Of a stretch of 64,000 nt of DNA, positions 17,366 to 27,300 are shown piece by piece. The stretch spans positions 124,001 to 188,000 of the forward strand of contig JAFUCJ010000006.1 of NCBI GenBank assembly GCA_017459705.1, in the 5' to 3' direction. Position numbers and translations under genes: made by a program. A model generated the notes under the pieces. It did no database searches and was not told the DNA's origin. It was given only the letters and a program-made list of their open reading frames with translations. This stretch comes from Candidatus Saccharimonadota bacterium. GTDB taxonomy: Bacteria > Patescibacteriota > Saccharimonadia > Saccharimonadales > Saccharimonadaceae. Positions within the stretch are counted from its first letter, which is position 1, and the number at the start of each line of letters is the position of its first letter.

Positions 17366-17383
17366 CCCTAGAATCATAAAATG

Positions 17384-17445
17384 AACCTTAAAAAACTGCG
17401 TGGCATTTTTTGCTATAAGGGTAGTTTATCCGGAGTTTTAAGGTT
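17384..17445. repeat. Inverted repeat between VTC operon and two-component system
   Basis: AACCTTAAAA (17384-17393) and TTTTAAGGTT (17436-17445) are a perfect 10-bp inverted repeat around 42 bp. One arm lies upstream of each divergent promoter. Possible operator for the adjacent response regulator. Confidence 0.5.
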
Positions 17446-17458
17446 AATTTTACCTAGA

Positions 17459-17469
17459 TATGGTAATAT
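17459..17469 (+). promoter_or_regulatory. Promoter of the response regulator, leaderless geometry
   Basis: TATGG-TAATAT ends at 17469; ATG at 17476, exactly 7 nt on. Confidence 0.6.
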
Positions 17470-17475
17470 AGTAAT

Positions 17476-18150
17476 ATGAGAATATTATATGTAGAAGACG
17501 AGAAATATCTGGCGGAGGCCGTGATACATTTATTGAAAAAAGAGAAGATCATGGCTGACTTGGCCGAGGACGGTGAGGAGGGGCTGAGGTTAGCACTAAA
17601 ACCAAATTATGATGCGGTGGTACTTGATATCATGCTTCCGAAAATGTCGGGGCTCGAAATACTACAAGCGATGCGGGCACGTGGAGTGAAGACGCCGGTA
17701 ATAATGCTTTCGGCGCTAAATGAAGTCGAGGATAAAGTAAAAGGGCTTACGCTAGGTGCGGATGATTATCTCGCGAAGCCGTTCAAGACGGCGGAACTAA
17801 TTGCGCGAATCAATGCGATTTGTCGGAGACCGGCACTTAGTACTGCGACTATCCTGGAATGTCAAGACTTGACATATGACGTAAGTAATCGAACATTGAA
17901 TGGCGTAGCACTGACGGATAAGGAAGCAGAAATCCTGACGATGCTAATGAAAAATCCGGACGTGGCAGTCACAAAACAACAAATACTGGCGCGGGTATGG
18001 GGCGCAGATGCAGAGCTGGACGAGAATTACGTTGAAGTATATATATCGTATCTACGCAAAAAGTTAAAAGAACTGGGGTCAAAAGTAACAATTAAAACCA
18101 TCCGCGGGTTAGGATATAAGTTGAACTATGTTCAAGAAATTGCGAAATAA
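17476..18150 (+). CDS. OmpR-family response regulator
   Basis: 224 residues. Receiver domain with acidic pocket E7-D8, phosphoacceptor D51 in VVLDIMLP, a serine at the conserved switch Thr/Ser position (MLSAL) and K in LAKPF. Winged-helix DNA-binding domain from about 128, ending GLGYKLN. Overlaps the sensor kinase gene by 23 bp, so they are coupled. Targets are not known; the divergent VTC operon is the obvious candidate because of the shared intergenic inverted repeat. Confidence 0.94.
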   Translation: MRILYVEDEKYLAEAVIHLLKKEKIMADLAEDGEEGLRLALKPNYDAVVLDIMLPKMSGLEILQAMRARGVKTPVIMLSALNEVEDKVKGLTLGADDYLAKPFKTAELIARINAICRRPALSTATILECQDLTYDVSNRTLNGVALTDKEAEILTMLMKNPDVAVTKQQILARVWGADAELDENYVEVYISYLRKKLKELGSKVTIKTIRGLGYKLNYVQEIAK

Positions 18151-19060
18151 ATTAATACTAATTAATGTGGGAATTACGACCGTAGTGCTGGTCGTGGCTT
18201 TTTCGGCGGTCTATTTCGTATCGACGCATACGGCGAATAATCGCCCACCCGTACCGAGCGAAGTAACAATGCAGGAAACTACAAATGGTGTCGATATCAA
18301 TAAAATTATTACCTTTACGATTCGCGAAGAGAAACAGGCCGCGGCACGAGATTTGCTAGTCATGCTGATTGTGTCTGGTATAGTAGTGGACGTGGCGGTA
18401 CTTTTCGTGTCGTACCTGCTGGCCGAGCAAGCAATTAAGCCAGTGCGCGAGGCATACGAAGCACAGAAAATCTTTATCGCCAACGCTTCGCACGAAATCA
18501 AGACGCCACTTGCGGCGATTTCGGCGAATCTTGAAGCGGCGGATATCCATGATAATAAGTGGATTGACAATGTAGTGATCGAAGCTGACAAATTGGCGGC
18601 GCTTAATGGCGAGCTATTGACGCTCGCGCGAACGGATTTGATGACAGAAAGACATACTGAGGAAGTGGATGTCTCAGAAATTGTGCAAGTGTCACTGACA
18701 AGATTTAATCCGCGGATGAAAAATCTTAAACTCACGAAAAAAATCATAAAAAACGAAAAGGCAAAGATTAACAGGGAAGATTTCGTGCAGATTATTTCTT
18801 GTCTGATGGATAATGCGGTTAAATATGCTGGCACCAAAATACGAGTCGAACTGCAACCGCATCGCCTGACTATCGCGAATGACGGAGCGACAATTAGCGA
18901 TCAGGCTTTACCGCATATTTTTGAAAGGTTCTATCAAGCAGACAAAACAGCCGAAGGCGTAGGGCTAGGACTTTCGATAGCGAAAAACTTAGCCGATAGG
19001 AATGGGTGGGATCTATCAGCTAAGTCGGACAAGTTGACCGAGTTTGCTTTAAGTTTTTAG
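18128..19060 (+). CDS. Membrane sensor histidine kinase
   Basis: 310 residues: two membrane helices (about 10-32 and 75-98) around a short external segment of roughly 40 residues, no HAMP domain clear, DHp domain with H122 in ASHEIKTPL, and HATPase_c with MDNAVKYA, IANDG, IFERFYQ and GVGLGLSIAKNLA. The short external segment makes it more likely to sense a membrane or envelope condition than a large ligand. Partner of the preceding response regulator. Its last 41 bp overlap the 3' end of the opposite-strand MATE gene. Confidence 0.93.
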   Translation: MFKKLRNKLILINVGITTVVLVVAFSAVYFVSTHTANNRPPVPSEVTMQETTNGVDINKIITFTIREEKQAAARDLLVMLIVSGIVVDVAVLFVSYLLAEQAIKPVREAYEAQKIFIANASHEIKTPLAAISANLEAADIHDNKWIDNVVIEADKLAALNGELLTLARTDLMTERHTEEVDVSEIVQVSLTRFNPRMKNLKLTKKIIKNEKAKINREDFVQIISCLMDNAVKYAGTKIRVELQPHRLTIANDGATISDQALPHIFERFYQADKTAEGVGLGLSIAKNLADRNGWDLSAKSDKLTEFALSF

Positions 19061-21017
19061 CGTACTCCGCGATGATTTTGGCTGTGGCGGTGTTACCAAT
19101 GGAGCTATCGATACAGAGGTCGTAGTTTTCGCGAGCGCCCCAGGTAAGACCAGAGATGGTATTGTAATATGAAGCGCGATTTTTGTCGGATTTTTTGATG
19201 GATTTTTTAGCGGCGGCGAGGTCGTCACCGTACATTTCTTTGAGTTTTTTGATGCGATAGCTTTCCGGTGCGAAGATAAAGACGCGGAAGAGAAGTTTGT
19301 TGCCGCGTAAAACATAGTCAGCGGCGCGTCCGACGATGACGCAGGAGCCATGCTTTGCAATTGAATGAATAGCCTGCTGTTGCGCTTTGATAGCGTATTC
19401 GGCTGGCTTAGAACTAAGGTAAAGGTCACGCATGGCACCTTCGTCGTCACGATTATTGATTTCGTTTAGATATTGTTCAGAAAGGCCAGATTCTTTGGCG
19501 GCGATCGCGATGAGGTCTTTGTAGTAGTATGGGATGTTTAGTTCTTCGGCAACGAGGCGACCAATCTCCTTGCCGGCGGAGCCATGCTCGCGGGCGATGG
19601 TAATAATGATGCCCGGGTGAGATTTAGCGACTGATTCTGGCGCGGCGGCACTAGTCGTCATGCGTCCTAATTTGATATAGAAACGGACGGCAAGAGCGCC
19701 GGCGACAATGATGCCGATACCATCGGCAACCGGGGCGGCATAGAGAACGCCATCAATACCAAAAGATTGTGGCAAAATGAGGCAGAGCGGGACAAAGCAG
19801 ACGAGGTCGCGCATTAGTGAGGAGATGGTGGAGCGCTTAGGCTCGCCGACAGCCTGAAAGAAAATCGAGATAGCCTTAATAAGGAGCGTAAAGATAATAA
19901 ACATGAGGAAGATACGGAACATTTTGCGAGCGAACTCCATATATAATTCGTCGGATGCGCCGAAGATGCTGATAACGACGTCGGGGAAAAGTTGAAAAAT
20001 GAATGTGGCGACGGCGCCAATAATGATAGTGCCGATGACGACAATCCGGAATGTTTCGCGGACGCGAGCGTATTTGCCGGCGCCGTAGTTAAAGCCAAGG
20101 ATAGGTTGCGCTCCGACAACGAGACCAACGACGATATTGATGACAATCATAAATACCTTCATGGTAATGCCCATGACGGCGATCGGAATGTCGGCACCGT
20201 AAATGGACTCGGCGCCGTATTTGGCGAGCATGATATTGCCAACGAGGGCAGTAACTACGATGGCCATTTGAGTAATGAAGGTGGAGATACCGAGTTTGGT
20301 AAACTGCCAAAAAACGCGAAAACTAAACTTGAAACTATCTAATGAGAGTTTGAAAGTTTTGGCGCGGAAGAAGACGTAGTAAATGCCAATGAGGAAAGAG
20401 ATGATTCGGCCGATAATTGTAGCGTAAGCCGCGCCCTCAATACCGAGGTTGAGTCCGAAGATAAAAATCGGATCAAGTATAATGTTGAGGACAGCGCCAG
20501 AAACCGTGACGACCATAGAAAATGCGGGCGAGCCGTCGGCACGAATAATGCCGGAGAGCACGCCGCCCATAACCGAAGCCGTGGTGGCAGTCAGGATAAT
20601 CGTGAAGTACGATTTGGCGAGTGGGAGCGAGGCGTCGGAAGCTCCAAAAAGTCCGAGGAGCGGATCCATGAAAACAAAACAGAGTATGATAAATATGATG
20701 CTGATGGCGATATTAGCAACAATGGCATTGCCGATAATCTTACTGACGCCTTTATCGTCTTTTTGTCCTTGGCGGATGCTCATGAGGGCGACGGCGCCGT
20801 CACCAAAACACCATGCGAAGGCAAATGAAATAATTGTGATAGGAAAGACAACTGAGGTGGCGGCGTTGCCGAGGTAACCGAGCGATGAGTTGCCGATGAA
20901 AATCTGGTCAACTATATTATATAGTGCGCTAATTAGTAGCGACAAGATGCACGGGATGGCAAATTTGCGAAGCAACTTGCCAATGCGCTCCGTGCCGAGC
21001 GCTTGATTGTTTTCCAT
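19020..21017 (-). CDS. MATE-family transporter fused to a cytidylate kinase-like domain
   Basis: 665 residues in two parts. Residues 1-450 are a complete 12-helix MATE transporter (NIVDQIFIG, GAVLNIILDPIFIFG, VGAQPILGFNYGAG, FFQAVGEPKRS). After a short linker, about 468-655 form a cytidylate kinase-like domain (Pfam AAA family type) with ITIAREHGSAGKEIG as its nucleotide loop, IPYYYKDLI, CVIVGRAADYVL and a basic lid RIKKLKEMYG. The fusion puts a putative nucleotide kinase on the cytosolic side of a drug/cation exporter. SD AAAGGA precedes the ATG; a minus-strand TGTAAAAT about 75 nt upstream is a possible promoter. Convergent with the histidine kinase (41-bp overlap). Confidence 0.88.
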   Translation of the reverse strand: MENNQALGTERIGKLLRKFAIPCILSLLISALYNIVDQIFIGNSSLGYLGNAATSVVFPITIISFAFAWCFGDGAVALMSIRQGQKDDKGVSKIIGNAIVANIAISIIFIILCFVFMDPLLGLFGASDASLPLAKSYFTIILTATTASVMGGVLSGIIRADGSPAFSMVVTVSGAVLNIILDPIFIFGLNLGIEGAAYATIIGRIISFLIGIYYVFFRAKTFKLSLDSFKFSFRVFWQFTKLGISTFITQMAIVVTALVGNIMLAKYGAESIYGADIPIAVMGITMKVFMIVINIVVGLVVGAQPILGFNYGAGKYARVRETFRIVVIGTIIIGAVATFIFQLFPDVVISIFGASDELYMEFARKMFRIFLMFIIFTLLIKAISIFFQAVGEPKRSTISSLMRDLVCFVPLCLILPQSFGIDGVLYAAPVADGIGIIVAGALAVRFYIKLGRMTTSAAAPESVAKSHPGIIITIAREHGSAGKEIGRLVAEELNIPYYYKDLIAIAAKESGLSEQYLNEINNRDDEGAMRDLYLSSKPAEYAIKAQQQAIHSIAKHGSCVIVGRAADYVLRGNKLLFRVFIFAPESYRIKKLKEMYGDDLAAAKKSIKKSDKNRASYYNTISGLTWGARENYDLCIDSSIGNTATAKIIAEYAKNLKQTRSTCPT

Positions 21018-21137
21018 AGAATCCTTTCGTTTAGTTTTGCTGATTTATGTTTGTACGCCTCCGAGAGACTGTTTCGTCAGAACTTCTATTTTACACCATT
21101 TTTGAACAAAAGACAAGGGTTTTGTTTTACTAGGGTC

Positions 21138-21148
21138 TGTGGTAATAT
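21138..21148 (+). promoter_or_regulatory. Promoter of the ABC exporter
   Basis: TGTGG-TAATAT; ATG at 21158, 10 nt after the hexamer, so a very short leader. An alternative TATATT (21147-21152) overlaps. Confidence 0.5.
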
Positions 21149-21157
21149 ATATTATAT

Positions 21158-24100
21158 ATGCTTGAAATTCGAGGTGTGACAAAGGTCTATGAGACTGGCG
21201 GGCTGAAACATAAGGCACTGAATAAAGTCTCAATCAATTTTCGGACTTCGGAGTTTGCTGCGATTTTGGGGCCAAGTGGTTCCGGTAAGACAACTTTGCT
21301 CAACATTATTGGTGGGCTTGATCATTATACTTCGGGGGATTTGAAAATCAACGAAGTTTCCACGAAAAACTTTCGCGATAAAGATTGGGATGCATATAGG
21401 AATCATCGAATTGGTTTCGTATTCCAGTCGTATAATTTGATTCCGCATCAGACGGTCTTGCAAAACGTACGACTCGCCCTGACACTGTCTGGCATTTCTA
21501 AGCGCGAGGGGATTCGGCGCGCGAAAAAGGCCTTGACGGATGTGGGATTGAAAGATCAAATCGATAAGAAACCCAGCCAGTTGTCAGGTGGGCAGATGCA
21601 ACGTGTAGCGATTGCGCGGGCGCTAGTCAATGACCCAGATATTTTGCTGGCGGATGAGCCGACCGGAGCACTAGATTCGGACACGTCGGTACAGATTATG
21701 GAGCTTTTGAAAGAAATCTCCCAGGAGAAGCTGGTAATCATGGTGACACATAACCCGGAGCTGGCGGCCGAGTATGCGACGAGAACAATTACGCTGAAAG
21801 ACGGTGAGATTACGTCGGACTCGAATCCGTACGACGGAAAGGTTAAGACTAATCTCGACACAGACGCGGTAGCTAGGCGCCAGCATAAGACGCGGATGTC
21901 ATTCGTGACGGCTTTGTCGCTGTCGCTGAAAAATCTTTTGACCAAGAAAGGGCGGACGGTCTTGGTGGCTTTTGCTGGTTCGATTGGTATTATCGGCATT
22001 GCGCTGATTCTCGCGGTTTCGACTGGTTTTCAGGCCTACATAGATTCAATCGAGCATGATACGCTGACTTCGTACCCTTTGGCCCTGATGAAAGAATCTA
22101 CGAATATCACAGGTATACTGCTCAATTTGACCGGCGCCGGCGACAGCAAAAAGGCCGAGGATGGCAAAATTATTGAAAATCAAGTCTTGACAGGTTCGCT
22201 GGGTAATGTTACGCAGAATGACCTAGCGAGTTTCATGACGTATTATGACAACCGCCGCGATGAGTTAAAGGACGACGTACGGCTCACAGAGTACGAATAC
22301 AATATTGACCCGCTGATTTACACGATCGATGCAACTGGCGAGCTAGCTAAGCTAAATCCGAGTAGTTTGTTCTCGACTATCATGGGGAGTGGCTCGCTGC
22401 TAAACTCATACTCCAATCTTACTTCTGTGTTTCGGCAATACGAGCTTGATAATATGGTTGCAGATACTGAAATCGTCGCCGGCCGCTATCCGGAGGCGTA
22501 TAATGAGATGGTGGTGTATTTGCCGAACTATGGCGAAATCTCCGAGCTTCTGACTTATTCGCTGGGATTTCATGATACGGATGAGCTTAGCAATATCATC
22601 AAGGCGATTATGGGCGGGGAAAAGGTCAATATCAAAAATGAGCCATTGGCGCTCGGATACGACGATTTGATGGGTGTAGATTTGCGACTAATTGATGCGG
22701 CGGACACATATCGATACAACGATAAATATGATGTTTACGAGGACATGTCTAATGATACTGCATACATGCGTGGCTTGTATGATAATGACTCGGAGCGTCT
22801 TAAAATCGTCGGCATAGTAACGCCGAAGTCTAGTATGCTATCTAGTGGGAGCGGGATATTTTACCTGCCGAGTCTGACGGAGCATATTATCGCTCAGTCG
22901 GCCGAGACGGAAATCGTGAAAAAGCAGATTGCAAATCCGACGATAGACGTGTTCTCGAATACCAAGTTTGGCGAAAATGGCAACAATTTTAATTTTGGTT
23001 TTTCAGATTTGGTGAGTGTCGATCAGGCGAAGCTCGCTTCGGCGATTCGAGTGAATCTTGACCAGAATGCCGTAGCGCTAAAAACGCAAGAGTATATAAC
23101 GCAGATTGGTAACGACATCACGGCGGATGTGTCGCCAGTCCGTGATGAGTTGAAGACGAAGCTCGACGATATATATAATGGTTTCTTGCTGTGGCTACAA
23201 AACGAGCAGAGCAAGCCGGATTTTGATATGTCGAAAATGGAGGAATATATCGAAAAATATGTCGAGAGTCAAGATTTCGGCGATTTGGAGGGGAAGTATC
23301 TAATTCCTGTGGCTACTTTCAAGGATGCCTATACTGGGCTATTAAAACTCAAAATGTCAGGGCCGGCAGTGCCAAATGCTGATGAACTAATCGATACTAC
23401 TATCGAGACGCTAGCAATCAAGATTACGGAAGTAGTAATGAAATCGGAGGTTCTGACGAAGGTCGGCAATTTGACGGCATATCTGACATCGAGCTTCGCA
23501 GATTCGTTCGGCATCGACTCCAATGCTTTGCTTGGCGCGTTCACGCTCAATTTCTCAGAAGATGAGTTGGCGAGAGTAGTGTCGGCGATGTTTAACGAAA
23601 AAGAGGCCACCTATAATACCAATCTGGCGATGCTCGGGTATCAAGATTTGAATGACCCGATGGAGATTGCGTTTTATTTCACTTCTTTCGATGGCAAAAC
23701 GAGATTCATGGAGTTCCTAGATAACTATAATGCACTAATGAAAAGCTATGGGCAGGAAGACAAAGTCATCGAGTATTCGGATACGACTGGGATGTTGATG
23801 GAATCAGTGAAAGTAATCGTGGATGCCGTGTCGTATGTACTCATTGCTTTTGTTTCGATTTCACTAATCGTATCGTCGATAATGATTGGCATTATTACCT
23901 ATATTTCGGTATATGAAAGGACAAAGGAAATCGGAATCCTGAGAGCGATTGGTGCCAGCAAGCGCAACATTTCGTCGATATTTAATGCTGAGACATTTAT
24001 CGTGGGACTACTTAGCGGATTATTTGGTATCGGCATATCGTATTTACTGATTCCGATTATTAACGTAGTGCTTCACCATTTCACCGGGGATATACCATTG

Positions 24101-24232
24101 TCAGCGCAGCTGGCGCCAGTATCGGCGTTGATATTGATTGGTATCAGCATTGTATTGACTCTAATCGGTGGGTTGATACCGGCGAAATCGGCTTCGAAAA
24201 AAGATCCGGTAGAGGCACTTCGGTCCGAATAG
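21158..24232 (+). CDS. MacB/FtsX-type ABC exporter, ATPase and permease in one chain
   Basis: 1024 residues. ATPase domain 1-225: Walker [11 protein letters not shown]-loop FQSYNLIP, signature LSGGQMQR, Walker [14 protein letters not shown] and switch MVTHN. The permease begins with a membrane helix at about 267-290, then an extracytoplasmic domain of some 600 residues, then three helices near the C-terminus with the FtsX pattern [19 protein letters not shown] and the ending [10 protein letters not shown]. Such transporters use mechanotransmission to move lipoproteins, peptides or antimicrobials. The external domain is much larger than MacB's (about 220), so its client may differ. No MacA-like adaptor is visible. 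Probably followed by the MMPL gene's own promoter. Confidence 0.9.
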   Translation: MLEIRGVTKVYETGGLKHKALNKVSINFRTSEFAAILGPSGSGKTTLLNIIGGLDHYTSGDLKINEVSTKNFRDKDWDAYRNHRIGFVFQSYNLIPHQTVLQNVRLALTLSGISKREGIRRAKKALTDVGLKDQIDKKPSQLSGGQMQRVAIARALVNDPDILLADEPTGALDSDTSVQIMELLKEISQEKLVIMVTHNPELAAEYATRTITLKDGEITSDSNPYDGKVKTNLDTDAVARRQHKTRMSFVTALSLSLKNLLTKKGRTVLVAFAGSIGIIGIALILAVSTGFQAYIDSIEHDTLTSYPLALMKESTNITGILLNLTGAGDSKKAEDGKIIENQVLTGSLGNVTQNDLASFMTYYDNRRDELKDDVRLTEYEYNIDPLIYTIDATGELAKLNPSSLFSTIMGSGSLLNSYSNLTSVFRQYELDNMVADTEIVAGRYPEAYNEMVVYLPNYGEISELLTYSLGFHDTDELSNIIKAIMGGEKVNIKNEPLALGYDDLMGVDLRLIDAADTYRYNDKYDVYEDMSNDTAYMRGLYDNDSERLKIVGIVTPKSSMLSSGSGIFYLPSLTEHIIAQSAETEIVKKQIANPTIDVFSNTKFGENGNNFNFGFSDLVSVDQAKLASAIRVNLDQNAVALKTQEYITQIGNDITADVSPVRDELKTKLDDIYNGFLLWLQNEQSKPDFDMSKMEEYIEKYVESQDFGDLEGKYLIPVATFKDAYTGLLKLKMSGPAVPNADELIDTTIETLAIKITEVVMKSEVLTKVGNLTAYLTSSFADSFGIDSNALLGAFTLNFSEDELARVVSAMFNEKEATYNTNLAMLGYQDLNDPMEIAFYFTSFDGKTRFMEFLDNYNALMKSYGQEDKVIEYSDTTGMLMESVKVIVDAVSYVLIAFVSISLIVSSIMIGIITYISVYERTKEIGILRAIGASKRNISSIFNAETFIVGLLSGLFGIGISYLLIPIINVVLHHFTGDIPLSAQLAPVSALILIGISIVLTLIGGLIPAKSASKKDPVEALRSE

Positions 24233-24298
24233 TGGGCGCGCCGGGGGTGCAGACCGGAGTAAAATGGAGAGGATTCCGCCTGAAACAGATACGTACTA

Positions 24299-24327
24299 TT
24301 GACTTTTAAGCATAAGTGTGCTATAAT
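24299..24327 (+). promoter_or_regulatory. Canonical sigma-70 type promoter of the MMPL gene
   Basis: TTGACT (24299-24304), 17-bp spacer ending TGTGC, TATAAT (24322-24327). One of the few promoters here with both hexamers and a true leader (about 32 nt). Confidence 0.8.
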
Positions 24328-24365
24328 ATATAGGATATACCTATTATTAGAGTTTGGAGTACGAA

Positions 24366-27300
24366 ATGCATGTTTTGAGTGAGATCGAAAATATTATCGA
24401 AGAGACTTTGCCTGTCAATGTAGAGGTGGCTTTCAAATTTGTCCTCGCAGCGGCGATTGGTTGGCTGGTGCTCCATGTATATGATTTTGTGGCGCGATTT
24501 ATCTTATTTAAGAAAGTAGGAATCGCGCGGTGGAAAGCTCTAATTCCTTTTTACGGAGCAGCACTAAACTACAAGGCGATTGGCATGAGTGGGCTATGGG
24601 CGTTTTCACAGCTGCCGATAATTATTGTGACCATTTTTGAATTGAAGCTGCCAGTCTGGCTGACTGGGGTTGTGATTTTATTGGAATATGGCGTAGATTT
24701 TGTCTATGCGGTGCATTTTGCAAAAAGTTTTCAGCGCAAGTGGGGAACTGGCGTGCTGGCTTTCGTGATTCCTCGGACGATGAAAATCGTAGCGGCATGC
24801 TCCTCGAAGTTTAAGTACGATGAAAAGCAGAATCGTTTGAAATACGCTTATGTCGGCGGTAAATACGTACCGGCCAGCGAGGCGAAGAAGGAACGGATGC
24901 TTTTAGCAGAGCAGGAGAGGCAGAAAACGATAGAAGAATTGCGTCGTGAACCAGAGCCACCGGAGAAAAAAGGTTTTCTGAAAAAAATCACTGACGGTAT
25001 CGTGAAACATCATAAGGTGGTCCTCGCGGTGGTCACTCTGCTTGCGGCTGGATCGCTCGTGCTGATGACGCGTGTCAATGTAAACAAAGATTTGACTCGT
25101 TACATGCCGGAGAGCTCCGAGACATCGCAGGGACTTAATATTATGTACTCGGAGTACGACGAAGTGCTTGCGATGCCACTAACTGTGATGGTCAAAGACC
25201 TCGACGCCAACGAGCGAGAAGTCGAGCGGGACTATTTGAAAAATCTAGACGGCGTGAAATCCTTGGATTATGAAGACTCTGAGGACTACCACAAGGAGAA
25301 TCAGACTCGCTACGAGCTAACCATCAAAGGAAAAGCCGACAGCGATAATGCCAAGAAGGTGCTCGATGCAATCAAGGCACATTATGCCGAGCTAGGCAAG
25401 GAAATCAAGTTGCGTGGCGAAGTGTCGATGATGAATACGCCGTCGCTGGAAATCTGGGTGGTGGCGATCGCAGTGCTGGCGGCACTTGTGATTTTGATTG
25501 TGATGTCCGAATCGTATGTGGAGCCAGTATTATATCTAATATCCATCGGGCTTGCAATCGCAATCAACATGGGAACGAACGCGTTTTTGCCGAGCGTGTC
25601 GCAGGTGACAAATTCGATTACGGCAGTCTTGCAGCTGGCGCTGTCGATGGACTATTCGATCATGCTCGCAACCGAGTTCCACCGTGAAAAAATGCGCGGC
25701 AAGGACAAAATTACGGCGATGAAAGCAGCGCTTGCGCGGTCGTTCACGGCAATCTCGGCAAGTTCGGTGACGACGATCGTGGGGATGCTGGTGCTCCTGA
25801 TGATGAGCTTCACGATTGGGCGCGACCTCGGTATCGTGCTGGCGAAAGGCGTCCTGCTGTGTCTACTCTCGATTTTTACAGCCTTACCAGCGCTATTGAT
25901 TATCTTCGATGGACTAATCGAGAAAACTCGTAAAGCAGCCTTCCAGCCGAAATTGGATTTGTTGGGTGACGTCGCGTTCAAGATTCGTAAGTTTGCCGTC
26001 CCGGTCTTTCTCGTCATCATGGGCGTCAGTTTCGCAATGCAAATGCGCGTAAATAATCTCTATTCCAACACGGACAGCGAGAGTATCGACGAGGTATTTG
26101 GCCCGTATAACCAAACGGTAATTTTGTATGACCAAGAGGACGAGGAAAAGGCTGCTGATTTGTGTAAGAAAATCGAGGCAGACAAACCCGATGCGAAAGT
26201 CATGTGCTATGGCAACACGATAAATCAGCCGGTACGAAATAATGAACTGGTGCCGCAACTTGCGAAACTTGGCACTACGACCGAATTGTCTGACGAAAAA
26301 ATCAATTTTGTGTATTATCACGCTTTCGATCGCGACGAGCAACATGCAGTAACCATAGGTGACTTCGTTGATTTCTTAATAAACGCGGACGGAGAGCTTG
26401 CGAAGCAAATCACGCCAGAAATGCGGGAAAAACTTGGACGCCTCGCGGTATTTACACGTGCAAATTCGGTACACGCATGGCGAAGCAACTCTGAGCTGGC
26501 AGAGATTATGAACCTACCATGGGATAAAATCCAAGATCTGATGGTACTATACGGTGCGCGTTATGATAGTGGCGCGAGAATGACGATGCCGGAAGTGGCC
26601 AGCTTTGTTCGTAGCAGCGTAATGACAAACCCGACTTATGCGGCGATGCTACCATCGGATATCAACGACAAGCTCGAAATGCTTGATGCGGCTCTGGAAC
26701 TGATTGACTGGATCGGAGCGGATACGATTATTGCGATTGACGACGGCATAAATAATAGCACGATTACCGACGCCGACATCCGTGAAATACTAGACGACCT
26801 AGGCGTGCCGGCCGGGATGCAGTCATATGTAGCGAAAAAACTAAAAACTGGGCGCTTCCTATTGCGTTTACTCGCGGACAATACGTCAATGACAGCGACT
26901 GATTTAGCGACGAACCTTGGTCTCGATAGTACGAGCACGCGACTATTATATTCTCTGCGCGCGCAACTGAACGGATATGGCACATATGGCATGAGCCTCT
27001 CGGACCTAGTGTATTTCATCAGAGATTATGTAGCAAATTCATCGTTTGCGAACAGAATTGGCGAAAACGAGAAAACCATGGTTGACGCCATAGGACATAT
27101 TATCGATCGGATTGATGCTCCGCAGACGGCCTCACAGCTTTATGAGCTAATTTCGCCACTATCCAATGATTTGGCACGAAATAAAATTGAGCTCGCGACG
27201 ATTTACCACGGTGCGAAAACTGCGTTGCCACAGGACTTCACTATGACCGTCGAGAAACTTATCGCGTTCCTGAGTGACGATATGCTAAATGACGATAGAT

